38,296 nucleotides of DNA, from assembly GCA_025354405.1 (NCBI GenBank), contig JANXMY010000086.1:1-38296 (forward strand). The letters are read 5' to 3'. Positions 6,517-14,132 of this stretch are shown here, piece after piece. The notes under the pieces were generated by a model. That model saw nothing but the letters and a program-made list of their open reading frames with translations, did not search any database and was not told the origin of the DNA. Made by a program: the position numbers and the translations under genes. The stretch is from Armatimonadota bacterium. Its GTDB lineage: Bacteria; Armatimonadota; Armatimonadia; Armatimonadales; Capsulimonadaceae. How positions within the stretch are numbered: position 1 is the first letter of the stretch; each line of letters opens with the position of its first letter.

Positions 6517-7797
6517 ATGTCACTCCCGGTCGTCTCAGTCAAAGCCCAAAACACACCCTTGAGCCGTGTCCATTGCATCATTCTGTTCGCAATCCAATTT
6601 GCAGCAATTGTCCTGATTGGTTCTCAAGACATCTCGGCGACAAACCATTATAGAACCGGTGATCTCTGGATATATTATCAGGATTCAAGTCGCTTGTTAG
6701 AGGGAAAGATGCCATACAGGGATTTTGCCCTGGAATACCCCCCTTTTGCTCTAGCGGCCTTTACCTTTCCACATTTCATGCTCCTTGGTCTGAATCAAAC
6801 ATTTTACAACTACCTCTGGGCATTTCTGTTACAGAGTGCAATCATCAGCACTGTGACCGCCTGGTATGTCCGTCGTTTGGCCGAAAAGGTGCGATTCGGC
6901 TTGTCGCCCGACCTTTCATTGATCGCTTATTGCAGCCTTGTGATTGTGACCGCATTTTATCTGCCCTGGCGTTATGATCTATTTCCAGCCTTACTGACAA
7001 TGCTAGCCTTTACAGCACTCATCAACCGTAAGCCTTTAGGTGCCGGGATTTGGCTGGGATTAGGGACCACCGCCAAACTTTATCCTATCGTGCTGCTTCC
7101 AGTATTTTTCCTTTTCTGCATGGTGGAAAGTAGAAAAAGTGCAGGTCTCAAACTTGTCGGCGGATTTGGTGCAGCTCTCAGCTTTTGCCTGCTGCCGCTT
7201 GCTGCTCTGTCTCCGACTGCACTATTGTCTTTCCTCAAATACCACCAAATGCGCGGGTTGGAAATTGAAAGCATTCCTGCCGGGCTAATTCTTTTGGCAC
7301 ACGCTTGGGGTCTAACTTCAGCTTCCGTAGTCGTCAATTACGGGGCGGATCATATCGTGTCTGCCTCTGCCCCAATGTTGATACGTTGGCTGCCTTTAGT
7401 TTTTGCTGCATTATTTGGAATTGTGTTATGGAAAGCGTGGTCGAGATTTCGCAATGAAGGGAAGGCTGGTCAAATCGAGTCTGCGACATTGCTGACTTAC
7501 ACAATTACCGCACTACTGGCTTTTATAATTGCAAACAAAGTTTTTTCACCGCAGTATCTGATATGGCTGCTGCCATTCGTACCGCTGCTCAGGCCTCGAC
7601 CTGCCTTGTCCTTGTTAGCCGTGTTCGCATTAACAACGGTGATTTTCCCGTACAACTTTTCACAACTTTGCTCATTAGCACCGGGTGCGATTTGTTTGGT
7701 CAATTTACGAAACGGAATATTAGCCTTCATTTTTTCTGTGCTGGTTTTCCGTCTGCCGCTTGTCGAGAGGCTAAAAGCTTTTTTAGTATCTCAGTGA
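6517..7797 (+). CDS. GT87 (DUF2029) family membrane glycosyltransferase
   Basis: A 426-residue membrane protein with about ten hydrophobic helices. The segment SRLLEGKMPYRDFALEYPPFAL (near residues 58-79) carries the YRDF..EYPP signature of the DUF2029/GT87 family of polyprenyl-phosphate-mannose-dependent alpha-mannosyltransferases, with the presumed catalytic acidic residue in the D-x-x-x-E part. It starts 10 bp after the Dpm1-like gene with a GAGAGG ribosome-binding site, so it is in the same operon and probably uses the same lipid-linked donor. The DNA is visibly more AT-rich than its neighbours, which may point to a different origin. The acceptor is unknown. Confidence 0.8.
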   Translation: MSLPVVSVKAQNTPLSRVHCIILFAIQFAAIVLIGSQDISATNHYRTGDLWIYYQDSSRLLEGKMPYRDFALEYPPFALAAFTFPHFMLLGLNQTFYNYLWAFLLQSAIISTVTAWYVRRLAEKVRFGLSPDLSLIAYCSLVIVTAFYLPWRYDLFPALLTMLAFTALINRKPLGAGIWLGLGTTAKLYPIVLLPVFFLFCMVESRKSAGLKLVGGFGAALSFCLLPLAALSPTALLSFLKYHQMRGLEIESIPAGLILLAHAWGLTSASVVVNYGADHIVSASAPMLIRWLPLVFAALFGIVLWKAWSRFRNEGKAGQIESATLLTYTITALLAFIIANKVFSPQYLIWLLPFVPLLRPRPALSLLAVFALTTVIFPYNFSQLCSLAPGAICLVNLRNGILAFIFSVLVFRLPLVERLKAFLVSQ

Positions 7798-7807
7798 AAG
7801 AACGTCC

Positions 7808-8038
7808 ATGTTCCCCGTTAACTTATTCCACACCGACTCTCTGCTATCGTCACTTATCTGGGGATCCATCGGGGTTGGGTGCGTGATCTACGGCAAAAAG
7901 CAGACTGAGGCCGTTCCGCTCATCGGCGGGCTGGCCCTGGTCGCTGCCTCCTATTTGGTCTCTTCCGCTTTATGGATGTCTCTGGTCAGCCTGCTGCTGA
8001 TCGGGGGGATGGCAGCGGCGAAGAGGCTGGGATACTAA
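7808..8038 (+). CDS. Small membrane protein, unknown function
   Basis: A 76-residue protein made almost entirely of three hydrophobic stretches (about residues 12-28, 36-53 and 55-70), ending AAAKRLGY. It follows the GT87 gene by 10 bp with an AAAGAACG ribosome-binding site, so it is the last gene of the mannosyl-transfer operon. No family is recognised. The position suggests a helper or subunit of the glycolipid machinery, but this is inference only. Its stop lies 7 bp from the stop of the convergent flavoprotein gene. Confidence 0.7.
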   Translation: MFPVNLFHTDSLLSSLIWGSIGVGCVIYGKKQTEAVPLIGGLALVAASYLVSSALWMSLVSLLLIGGMAAAKRLGY

Positions 8039-8045
8039 AACATTC

Positions 8046-9143
8046 TCAGGAAATCTGCCAGCAGTCCGGAGAGACGAGCAGGTCGAGAGTGCCGTTTTGG
8101 ACATCGGGGGTCTGGGCGGTGGTGGTGTAGAAAATCGCCTCGCGCAGGAGCCTCTGGGCGGGGTTGGTCAGCAGGTGGGCATTGCCCCCTGTCGCGGTCA
8201 CTGCCGCATGGGCAGCACGGACGGCTAGCACGATGGCTGCGGCGCGAACACGCAGAGCGTGGTCTTTGTAGTCCGGCAGGTCGGCACAGGAACCGGTCCA
8301 GATGAGGGCTTCCCGGCGGCAAGAATCGACCTCGCGCATGATCTCCTCAGCAGCATGTGCGAAATGCACGTTGCTGCGCTCGGAAGCCAGTGCATGCAGA
8401 TGGTGCACGGAGCCGCGTGCGCAGCCCAGTGGGAGGTAGACATGGCCGGAGATGCCGCAGAAGTCCGAGCGGCGCAGGTCATCAACCGGACGTTCCGAGA
8501 GCAGAAATTCGTCGGGCAGGAATAGTCCGTCGAAAGTTACTTCTACAGTGTCCGAGGCATTCATCACGACGAGTGGGATGCGTGGGCCAGGCTGGATTGC
8601 ATCCGAGTTTTCAGCTTTCGGGACATAAAAATAGACGTGATCCATTTCGGGCAGACGCATCGCTCCCAGTATAAATGAGTCTAGAATTCCCCACCCCGTA
8701 ATCCAGGGGGCTTTACCGGAGACGCGGTAGCCACCGGGAACACGCTCCGCCGTCACCATCGGGATGCCGGATCGTCGCAGGTGAGAGAATGCGACCCCGC
8801 ACAGCTCTTCGCCTGAAGCGAATCGCGGCAGAAGCTGCTGTTTGAGATCCGCATCGCGGCCCCGCCCGACGAAGCCGCCTCCGGCATGAAGCTGCTGCTG
8901 CACAAACGCCGTAACCCCACAGGCTGACGCCATCAGCTCAGTGTACTCACGTCGCACCGCATCATCTGCGCCGAAGCCGCCAAACTCGGGGGAAATGCCG
9001 AGGCCAAAGTAGCCGGACCGAGCCAGAACTCGTATGTTTTCGCCGACCTGCCCAGAGATTTCGCCCATATCGGCAAGCTGGGCATTGGGTCGAAATACGT
9101 CGTCGGCCAGACGTCGGGCTTCGGATAAAATATCTTCAATCAT
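8046..9143 (-). CDS. Acyl-CoA dehydrogenase-like flavoprotein
   Basis: A 365-residue protein of the acyl-CoA dehydrogenase fold. The N-terminal helical part contains LARSGYFGLGISPEFGGFGAD, matching the family's G-x-x-G-(I/L)-x-x-P-E-x-G-G motif. The middle beta domain has GVAFSHLRRSGIPMV and VSGKAPWITGWGILDSFIL, equivalent to the FAD-binding region. The C-terminal helices include a run of Ala/Arg-rich sequence. No clear catalytic glutamate at the usual place can be assigned by eye, so it may be an acyl-CoA dehydrogenase, a flavin monooxygenase of the DszC type, or a desaturating enzyme acting on another substrate. I chose ATG 9143 because the longer frame to 9245 would cover the divergent promoter. 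It is convergent with the operon to its left. Confidence 0.75.
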   Translation of the reverse strand: MIEDILSEARRLADDVFRPNAQLADMGEISGQVGENIRVLARSGYFGLGISPEFGGFGADDAVRREYTELMASACGVTAFVQQQLHAGGGFVGRGRDADLKQQLLPRFASGEELCGVAFSHLRRSGIPMVTAERVPGGYRVSGKAPWITGWGILDSFILGAMRLPEMDHVYFYVPKAENSDAIQPGPRIPLVVMNASDTVEVTFDGLFLPDEFLLSERPVDDLRRSDFCGISGHVYLPLGCARGSVHHLHALASERSNVHFAHAAEEIMREVDSCRREALIWTGSCADLPDYKDHALRVRAAAIVLAVRAAHAAVTATGGNAHLLTNPAQRLLREAIFYTTTAQTPDVQNGTLDLLVSPDCWQIS

Positions 9144-9198
9144 CGTAGATTTAGTATACCCAAAATAAGTTGACAAGCATCGGGTACACTGGTAAACT
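9144..9198. promoter_or_regulatory. Divergent promoter region with near-leaderless -10 boxes
   Basis: Only 55 bp separate the two divergent start codons. On the minus strand TATACT (9158 to 9153, extended by GG) lies nine bases before the flavoprotein ATG. On the plus strand TACACT (9185-9190, extended by GGG) lies eight bases before the glycosyltransferase ATG. Both would give messages with almost no 5' leader. A TTGACA at 9170-9175 lies between them but is not at a good distance from either box. Confidence 0.5.
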
Positions 9199-10431
9199 AT
9201 GGCGAAAATTCTCATCCACACGCTCGGTTCCTCCGGCGATCTCAATCCTTTTCTGGCCCTGGCGACGGAGCTGAGGCTTCGCGGCCATCACATACACTTT
9301 GCTCTCAGCCCCCTGTTTGCTGAGAAGGCGGAGGCCCTGGGCTTTTCGGCCACGATCGCCGGTGAAGACCCACAATGGGATTCTGAGATGATGCGGCGAA
9401 TGCTAGAAGCACACCGTACCGACCCTGTGCGTGTGATCTTTGAGGAGGCACTGATTCCGGCAATCGCCCCCGCCGTGAAATCATTGGAGCCTTTGGTCCG
9501 GGAGGCTGATCTCTTTATCAGCCACACGATCCAGCTGGCCGCACCGATTGTCGCCGATCGTACCGGTGTCCCTTGGGTGAGTGCCAGTGCGGCGACCATG
9601 ATCCACGAAACAGCAGCTTATCCCCCGCCAGGAGTAGCCTGGAAAAACAGTCCGGCGTTTCTGAACCGCCTGGGCTGGAAACTGGGCTACAGAATCTTTG
9701 CGGGGATTGACGAGCTGGCGGCGATCGAGTATGAAAAGCTGGGGGCAAGGCCGCGCACGAATATCATGGCGGGGGGAGGGTATTCGCGGCTTTTGACACT
9801 GGGCCTGTGGTCCCCCGCATTCTTCCCGCGTCCCACCGACTGGCCAGACTGGTTCCAGGTCGGTGGGTACGCCCGCTCAGACGGCGATACGCCGCGCTCC
9901 GCTCTTTCCTCTGGTGCGGAGACGGGCGCGGCCCCGACGATCTTGTTTACACTGGGCTCCTCGGTGGTGAATGACCCGCGCGGTTTTTATCATGCGGCAT
10001 TGAAGGCCATCGCATCGTCACCCTGGAATGCCGTGCTGCTCGGTGCTCCAGAGGAAATCCCGGTTCCGCGGTCACTGCACGGGCGCGTACGCGTACTGCG
10101 CTACGCCCCCTACGCCGACTTGTTTCCGCAGATGGCGGCGATCGTCCATCAGGGCGGCGTTGGAACCACCCAAGCCGCCTGCTACTACGGTATTCCATCG
10201 ATCATCGTACCGCGCGGTTTTGATCAATTTGAGAATGCCGCCCACATCCAGCGGGAGGGCTGGGGTTTGCGTCTTTTGCCAGCAGATTTTTCTGCCTATT
10301 CTCTACGCTATCGTTTGGAGAGGCTGCTGCGATCAGAGGAAATTCAGACGAAGGTCAAAGCACTCAGCCGGGAGATGCAGGCCGAACCGGGAGTTGTGCG
10401 AAGCGCGGAGATGATAGAAGCTGTGCTCTAA
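9199..10431 (+). CDS. UGT-type glycosyltransferase (GT1), possibly acting on carotenoid
   Basis: A 410-residue GT-B glycosyltransferase. The N-terminus MAKILIHTLGSSGDLNPFLALA has the GS-x-GD-x-x-P loop of GT1 enzymes such as sterol, macrolide and CrtX transferases. The C-terminal donor site is VHQGGVGTTQAACYYGIPSI (about residues 316-335) followed by VPRGFDQFENA, which is the UGT signature ending in the D/E-Q pair. It would move a sugar from a nucleotide donor to a lipophilic acceptor. Proximity to crtIB and a broken acyltransferase makes a carotenoid glycosyltransferase plausible, but it lies 6 kb away and has its own promoter, so the acceptor is unproven. Confidence 0.8.
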   Translation: MAKILIHTLGSSGDLNPFLALATELRLRGHHIHFALSPLFAEKAEALGFSATIAGEDPQWDSEMMRRMLEAHRTDPVRVIFEEALIPAIAPAVKSLEPLVREADLFISHTIQLAAPIVADRTGVPWVSASAATMIHETAAYPPPGVAWKNSPAFLNRLGWKLGYRIFAGIDELAAIEYEKLGARPRTNIMAGGGYSRLLTLGLWSPAFFPRPTDWPDWFQVGGYARSDGDTPRSALSSGAETGAAPTILFTLGSSVVNDPRGFYHAALKAIASSPWNAVLLGAPEEIPVPRSLHGRVRVLRYAPYADLFPQMAAIVHQGGVGTTQAACYYGIPSIIVPRGFDQFENAAHIQREGWGLRLLPADFSAYSLRYRLERLLRSEEIQTKVKALSREMQAEPGVVRSAEMIEAVL

Positions 10432-10440
10432 GTAGGAAAC

Positions 10441-11154
10441 TTAGCCCATCTGGGCTTTAAGCACATCGGGGGAATTGGTGATGATGCCGTCCACTTTGCA
10501 GACCTGACGCATTCGACGCATGTCTTCCGCCAGATCCACCGTAAATGCATAGACTAAAATGTCGCGGCGATGCAGAATTTCGACGATGCTCGGCGTCAGC
10601 AAGCGGTGATGCCAGGTCACTGCCTCCGTGTCTACTTCCAGAAGCAGCTTCGGGGTGACGAGATGGGCTTGGTCCATATCCAGGGTCAGGCTCAGAGGAA
10701 TGCGCGGATCCAGGCCGCGCAGGATTTTCCGACTGGTCTCCCCTGCCCCGGCCACGACAAGTGAGTCGAGGGGAAAGCCAGATGCCCGTATGAAGCGGGC
10801 CAGAAGAGCCTCCGTACCCGGCTCTTTAAAGTCGAGAATAAGACCAACTCCCTGTTCGCTAGCCAGGGCAACTACATCGTCGAGACGGGTGAGCGACGCC
10901 CCCCATTCCCCACCGTGCTGCCGCCAGTGCCGATAACTAAAATCACGCAGCGCACTTTCTTCGCCACCCATCAGATGCACATTTTCCTGGTCAAGCACGA
11001 GGACATCGTCGCGCGTACGACGCACATCCACTTCCAGCATTTCCGCCCCGATCTCGATGGCGCGACGCAGCGAAGCCAGGGTATTACCGGGTGGCACCTG
11101 GAAGGGTGCACCGCGCTGGCCAACAATGGAGAATGCACGTAGCTCTGAGGACAT
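10441..11154 (-). CDS. GDPD-fold protein lacking both catalytic histidines
   Basis: A 237-residue protein with the glycerophosphodiester phosphodiesterase TIM-barrel pattern: GQRGAP (12-17), GNTLASLRRAIEIGAEMLEVDVRRTRDDV (from residue 23), LILDFKEPG, and the C-terminal VDGIITNSPDVL. In active enzymes the first motif is HRGA and the fourth strand ends in HD. Here the first histidine is Q13 and the second is D55 (VLVLDQEN). The metal ligands E41 and D43 are kept. The protein probably cannot perform the normal general acid/base chemistry, and may be a binding protein or use another mechanism. No signal peptide is evident. It lies downstream of a tRNA terminator and converges on the glycosyltransferase gene. 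Confidence 0.8.
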   Translation of the reverse strand: MSSELRAFSIVGQRGAPFQVPPGNTLASLRRAIEIGAEMLEVDVRRTRDDVLVLDQENVHLMGGEESALRDFSYRHWRQHGGEWGASLTRLDDVVALASEQGVGLILDFKEPGTEALLARFIRASGFPLDSLVVAGAGETSRKILRGLDPRIPLSLTLDMDQAHLVTPKLLLEVDTEAVTWHHRLLTPSIVEILHRRDILVYAFTVDLAEDMRRMRQVCKVDGIITNSPDVLKAQMG

Positions 11155-11183
11155 GAGATTTGCTGTGATGCGTCTGGGGGGAA

Positions 11184-11220
11184 GACAGAAAGGGAGAGCA
11201 TAGCTCTCCCTTTATCTGTC
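11184..11220 (-). terminator. Strong hairpin terminator of the tRNA operon
   Basis: AAAGGGAGAGC (11189-11199) pairs perfectly with GCTCTCCCTTT (11203-11213) around an ATA loop. GACAG/CTGTC extend the stem after a two-base bulge. It lies 35 bp downstream of tRNA-Phe on the minus strand. There is no long U-run after it. Confidence 0.7.
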
Positions 11221-11254
11221 AACGATTCTTGTATACGCTTGGTTTGCGCTGGTA

Positions 11255-11326
11255 TGCCGCCTACGGGATTTGAACCTGTGACACCTCAATTTTCAGTCGA
11301 GTGCTCTACCACTGAGCTAAGGCGGC
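11255..11326 (-). tRNA. tRNA-Phe (GAA)
   Basis: A cloverleaf read on the minus strand. Acceptor GCCGCCT/AGGCGGC, D-arm GCTC..GAGC, anticodon stem CTCGA/TTGAG with loop CTGAAAA (anticodon GAA), T-loop TTCAAAT, discriminator A. The T-stem ACAGG/CCCGT has one A-C mismatch in its middle pair. No CCA is encoded. It follows tRNA-Val by 58 bp and shares its promoter. Confidence 0.93.
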
Positions 11327-11384
11327 TTATTGATTGCTAGTATACCTGCGGCACAGGAAAAAAAGCAAGTACGACAAACAAGTA

Positions 11385-11455
11385 TGCTCCCTGACAGAAT
11401 CGAACTGCCGCTTCTTCCGTGTAAAGGAAGTTCGCTACCATTACAACAAGGGAGC
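11385..11455 (-). tRNA. tRNA-Val (TAC)
   Basis: A cloverleaf read on the minus strand. Acceptor GCTCCCT/AGGGAGC, anticodon stem CTTCC/GGAAG with loop TTTACAC (anticodon TAC), T-arm GGCAG-TTCGATT-CTGTC. The D-arm TTGT-AATGGTA-GCGA is odd because two of its four pairs are G-U and the usual G10-C25 pair is T-A. The variable loop has four bases. No CCA is encoded. It begins about 12 bases after a clear -10 box. Confidence 0.88.
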
Positions 11456-11466
11456 CTATGAAGAAG

Positions 11467-11496
11467 AGTATACCGCGACTCGCGCATCGGCGTCAA
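11467..11496 (-). promoter_or_regulatory. Promoter of the tRNA-Val/tRNA-Phe operon
   Basis: On the minus strand TTGACG (11496 to 11491), an 18-bp spacer and TATACT (11472 to 11467) form a good sigma-70-type promoter. The expected start of transcription is only a few bases before tRNA-Val. Confidence 0.8.
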
Positions 11497-11518
11497 GGCA
11501 GGCGGCCATCTCTTCTCT

Positions 11519-13942
11519 TCACGTCGCCCGCAGCGTTACCACGGTTGCCCCGGCACCGCCTTCTTCGGGATCTGCGGTTGCAAAGCCGTCCACGAGTGGG
11601 TGACTCTCGAAATACTCCTGCACGGCCCGCCGAAGCGCCCCGGTTCCCTTCCCATGGACAACACGTACCCGGCTGAGGCCCGCAGCATAGGCATCATCGA
11701 TATACTTTTCGACGTTCTGGATAGCCTCGTCAGCGCGCTGCCCTAGCAGTGTAATTTGCGGGGTAATGCCAATGGTTTTCTGCAGAGAGTACGAAATCGT
11801 ATCGCCATCTTTGCCGTTGGCCCCAATGGGAGAGTCGCGTGGCGGAGCCGTGCTTGACCTTGGGCCGGTCGTTTTGGGGGCTTTCTCCGTACCGACAAGC
11901 AAAAGACTGCCAGGGAGTACGCTCACGCGCATCGCCCCAACCTGAACCGGAACCGGAGAATCGCCGCTGGGAGCTTCCAGCAGCTCGCCGATCATATCCA
12001 GGCTTGAGATGCGTACCCGGTCACCCCGGCGCAGCGGTCGATCGAGAATACTTTCTACCGGGCGCGGCGCATCTGCCATCAAGCTCACTGAAATCGCTGC
12101 CTGCAGATCGCTGCCGATATCTTTGATCTTCTGACGCGCCCGCTCGGTCTGGCGCCCCTCGGTGTTTTCGCGGCGTATCTCCGCCAGTGTGTTGTCCAGT
12201 TTTTCCTGCGCCCGCTTGATAATTGCACGCGCTTCTTCCTGTGCCTTCTGCTTTGCTTCCCGTTTTAACGCCTCTAAATTGGAGAGCTCGTCCGCATAGC
12301 GCCGCTTCAGCATCTGGGCTTCGACGCGGGTCTGTTCGGCCAGACGGGCTTCAGCGACGGCCTTGCGGCGGCCCTCTTCCAGCTCACGCAGCAAGTCCGC
12401 CGTATCATCAGACCCGGTCAATTCCACTCGGGCATTACTCAGTACGGATTCCGGCATTCCCAGTCGTCCTGCAATCGCAAAGGCGTTGGACGAACCCGGA
12501 ATTCCCTGCAGGAGTCTGTAGGTTGGCGAGAGCGTCTGTTCATCAAACTCAACACTGGCATTCTGCACCCCATTGGTCACAAACGCATAAGTCTTCAGCT
12601 CGCCGTAGTGGCTGGTCGCGATGACCCGAGCCTCTTTCTCGCGCAGAAAGTCCAGCAGAGCGCGGGCCAAAGATGCCCCCTCGCCAGGGTCGGTACCCGC
12701 ACCGACTTCATCCAGCAGCACCAGTGCATTCCGCCGCAGGTCTTTGAGGATTCGGACGATATTTGTAATGTGGCCGGAAAAGGTCGAAAGCGACTGCTGC
12801 AGACTCTGCTCATCGCCGATGTCTGCAAATACCTGCCCGAAGACATTCATCTCCGCATGTGACGCCGGAACGTGCAGCCCGCACTGGGCCATCAGTGTCA
12901 GCAAACCGGTAGTTTTCAGGCTGACCGTCTTGCCGCCGGTATTCGGCCCCGTGATCAGCAGTACCTGGTTTAGCGGGCCACCAAGCTCGATATCGATTGG
13001 AACAACAATCTTTGGGTCGATCAGAGGGTGGCGGGCCGATAGAAGGCGCGTCAAACCAGTGTTGTTTAGTTTCGGCTCGACAGCTCGGTGGACTTCCGCC
13101 AGCTTAGCACGGGCGGCGATGAAGTCTATCTCGCCCAGGGAGTTAACGCTTGTCATCAATCCGGGCGAGACTTGGCGGACGCTTTCCGTCAGCCGCAAAA
13201 GTATCCGGGTGATCTCCTGCTCCTCTTTGATCGCCAGCTCTTTCAGCTCATTGCCGAGATCAACCACGACTTGGGGCTCCATAAACAGCGTCGCACCGGA
13301 CGCGGAGATATCGTGGACAATGCCGCCGAAAGCGCCCCGGTGATCGGCTTTCACAGGGACGCAGTACCGGTCGCCGCGCTGGACTATCACCGGGTCCTGC
13401 AGCATCGCCCGCTGTGGCCCGGTAACGATGGCATTGAGCCGCTCCATCATGCGGGAGGAAGCCGCTTTGCGGCGGGAGCGTAGGCGGGCCAGCTCCGGCG
13501 ACGCCGAGTCTAACACTTGACCGCCAAGGCTGATAGAGGCGTTAATCTCCGACTCCAGAGCTGGAAACTGGCCTAATCCCCCCGCCCGCTCCGCCATGAG
13601 CGGATATTCCTGTCCAATCTTCTGCAGAAAAAGCTTAAGAGACCGCGAGGCGGCGGCAAGGCCGACGATGTCTAGAAAGCCATGCGGATCCAGCGCCGCC
13701 CCGATCTCTGCCGCCCGTAGGTGAGGGCGAATATCCATCACTCCCCCCAGCGGAAGATTTCCTTTAACCCCGATGAGCTCCCGGCATTCGGTCGTCTCAG
13801 CCAGCCGTGCCTGTGCCTGCGGCAGCCAGTCAGCCGGAAGCATCGTTTCAGCCCGCTCCCTGCCGAGTGAGCAGGCGGTCTGAGCGACAAGTTGTGTCCG
13901 TATTGCGTCGAATTCGAGGACGCGTAGTGCGTGTGTATCCAT
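11519..13942 (-). CDS. mutS2: Endonuclease MutS2
   Basis: An 807-residue protein of the MutS2 family, which acts on recombination intermediates and collided ribosomes rather than on mismatches. The N-terminus MDTHALRVLEFDAIRTQL is typical. The ATPase part has Walker A TGPNTGGKTVSLKT (near 337-350), Walker B LVLLDEVGAGTDPGEG (near 408-423) and TSHYGELK. A long coiled-coil follows, and the C-terminal Smr domain has RVRVVHGKGTGALR (near 762-775). The length is normal. The Smr N-terminal LDLRG-type motif reads ITLLGQRA, so its first acidic residue is not conserved. The start is preceded by a -10 box at 13954-13959. Confidence 0.95.
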   Translation of the reverse strand: MDTHALRVLEFDAIRTQLVAQTACSLGRERAETMLPADWLPQAQARLAETTECRELIGVKGNLPLGGVMDIRPHLRAAEIGAALDPHGFLDIVGLAAASRSLKLFLQKIGQEYPLMAERAGGLGQFPALESEINASISLGGQVLDSASPELARLRSRRKAASSRMMERLNAIVTGPQRAMLQDPVIVQRGDRYCVPVKADHRGAFGGIVHDISASGATLFMEPQVVVDLGNELKELAIKEEQEITRILLRLTESVRQVSPGLMTSVNSLGEIDFIAARAKLAEVHRAVEPKLNNTGLTRLLSARHPLIDPKIVVPIDIELGGPLNQVLLITGPNTGGKTVSLKTTGLLTLMAQCGLHVPASHAEMNVFGQVFADIGDEQSLQQSLSTFSGHITNIVRILKDLRRNALVLLDEVGAGTDPGEGASLARALLDFLREKEARVIATSHYGELKTYAFVTNGVQNASVEFDEQTLSPTYRLLQGIPGSSNAFAIAGRLGMPESVLSNARVELTGSDDTADLLRELEEGRRKAVAEARLAEQTRVEAQMLKRRYADELSNLEALKREAKQKAQEEARAIIKRAQEKLDNTLAEIRRENTEGRQTERARQKIKDIGSDLQAAISVSLMADAPRPVESILDRPLRRGDRVRISSLDMIGELLEAPSGDSPVPVQVGAMRVSVLPGSLLLVGTEKAPKTTGPRSSTAPPRDSPIGANGKDGDTISYSLQKTIGITPQITLLGQRADEAIQNVEKYIDDAYAAGLSRVRVVHGKGTGALRRAVQEYFESHPLVDGFATADPEEGGAGATVVTLRAT

Positions 13943-13953
13943 GAGTATACAGA

Positions 13954-13959
13954 ATTATA
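13954..13959 (-). promoter_or_regulatory. -10 box close to the mutS2 start
   Basis: TATAAT on the minus strand, extended by GGG, ends 11 bases before the mutS2 ATG, giving an expected leader of only about four bases. Confidence 0.5.
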
Positions 13960-13997
13960 CCCGCATAAGGGAGGGGAGCGAAACGTGCAGGGAGGCT

Positions 13998-14132
13998 TCA
14001 AGCCTTGAGGAAGTGATAGCTGATAACGATCATAATCCAGGAGGCCATAACCCACCAGTGAATTTTCGTAATTCGGCGAGAGAATAGGCCCATGACGGCC
14101 GCAAAGAACAGTATCGGGAGGATAATTGTCAT
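13998..14132 (-). CDS. 44-residue membrane protein coupled to the GT2 gene
   Basis: The ATG at 14132 overlaps the stop of the upstream glycosyltransferase gene (ATGA), so translation is coupled. The peptide starts MTIILPILFFAAVMGLFS, then RRITKIHW, then a second helix WVMASWIMIVISYHF: two short membrane segments linked by a positive turn. A GGAGG lies ten bases before the start. Small membrane partners are common for synthase-type polysaccharide glycosyltransferases, so it may be an accessory subunit. No family is recognised. Confidence 0.55.
   Translation of the reverse strand: MTIILPILFFAAVMGLFSRRITKIHWWVMASWIMIVISYHFLKA

Noticed and set aside
9170-9198. TTGACA-N17-TAAACT as the promoter of the glycosyltransferase gene
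   Set aside because: The spacing is ideal but transcription would start inside the gene after ATG 9199, and there is no later start that keeps the GT1 N-terminal motif. The TACACT box at 9185-9190 fits better.
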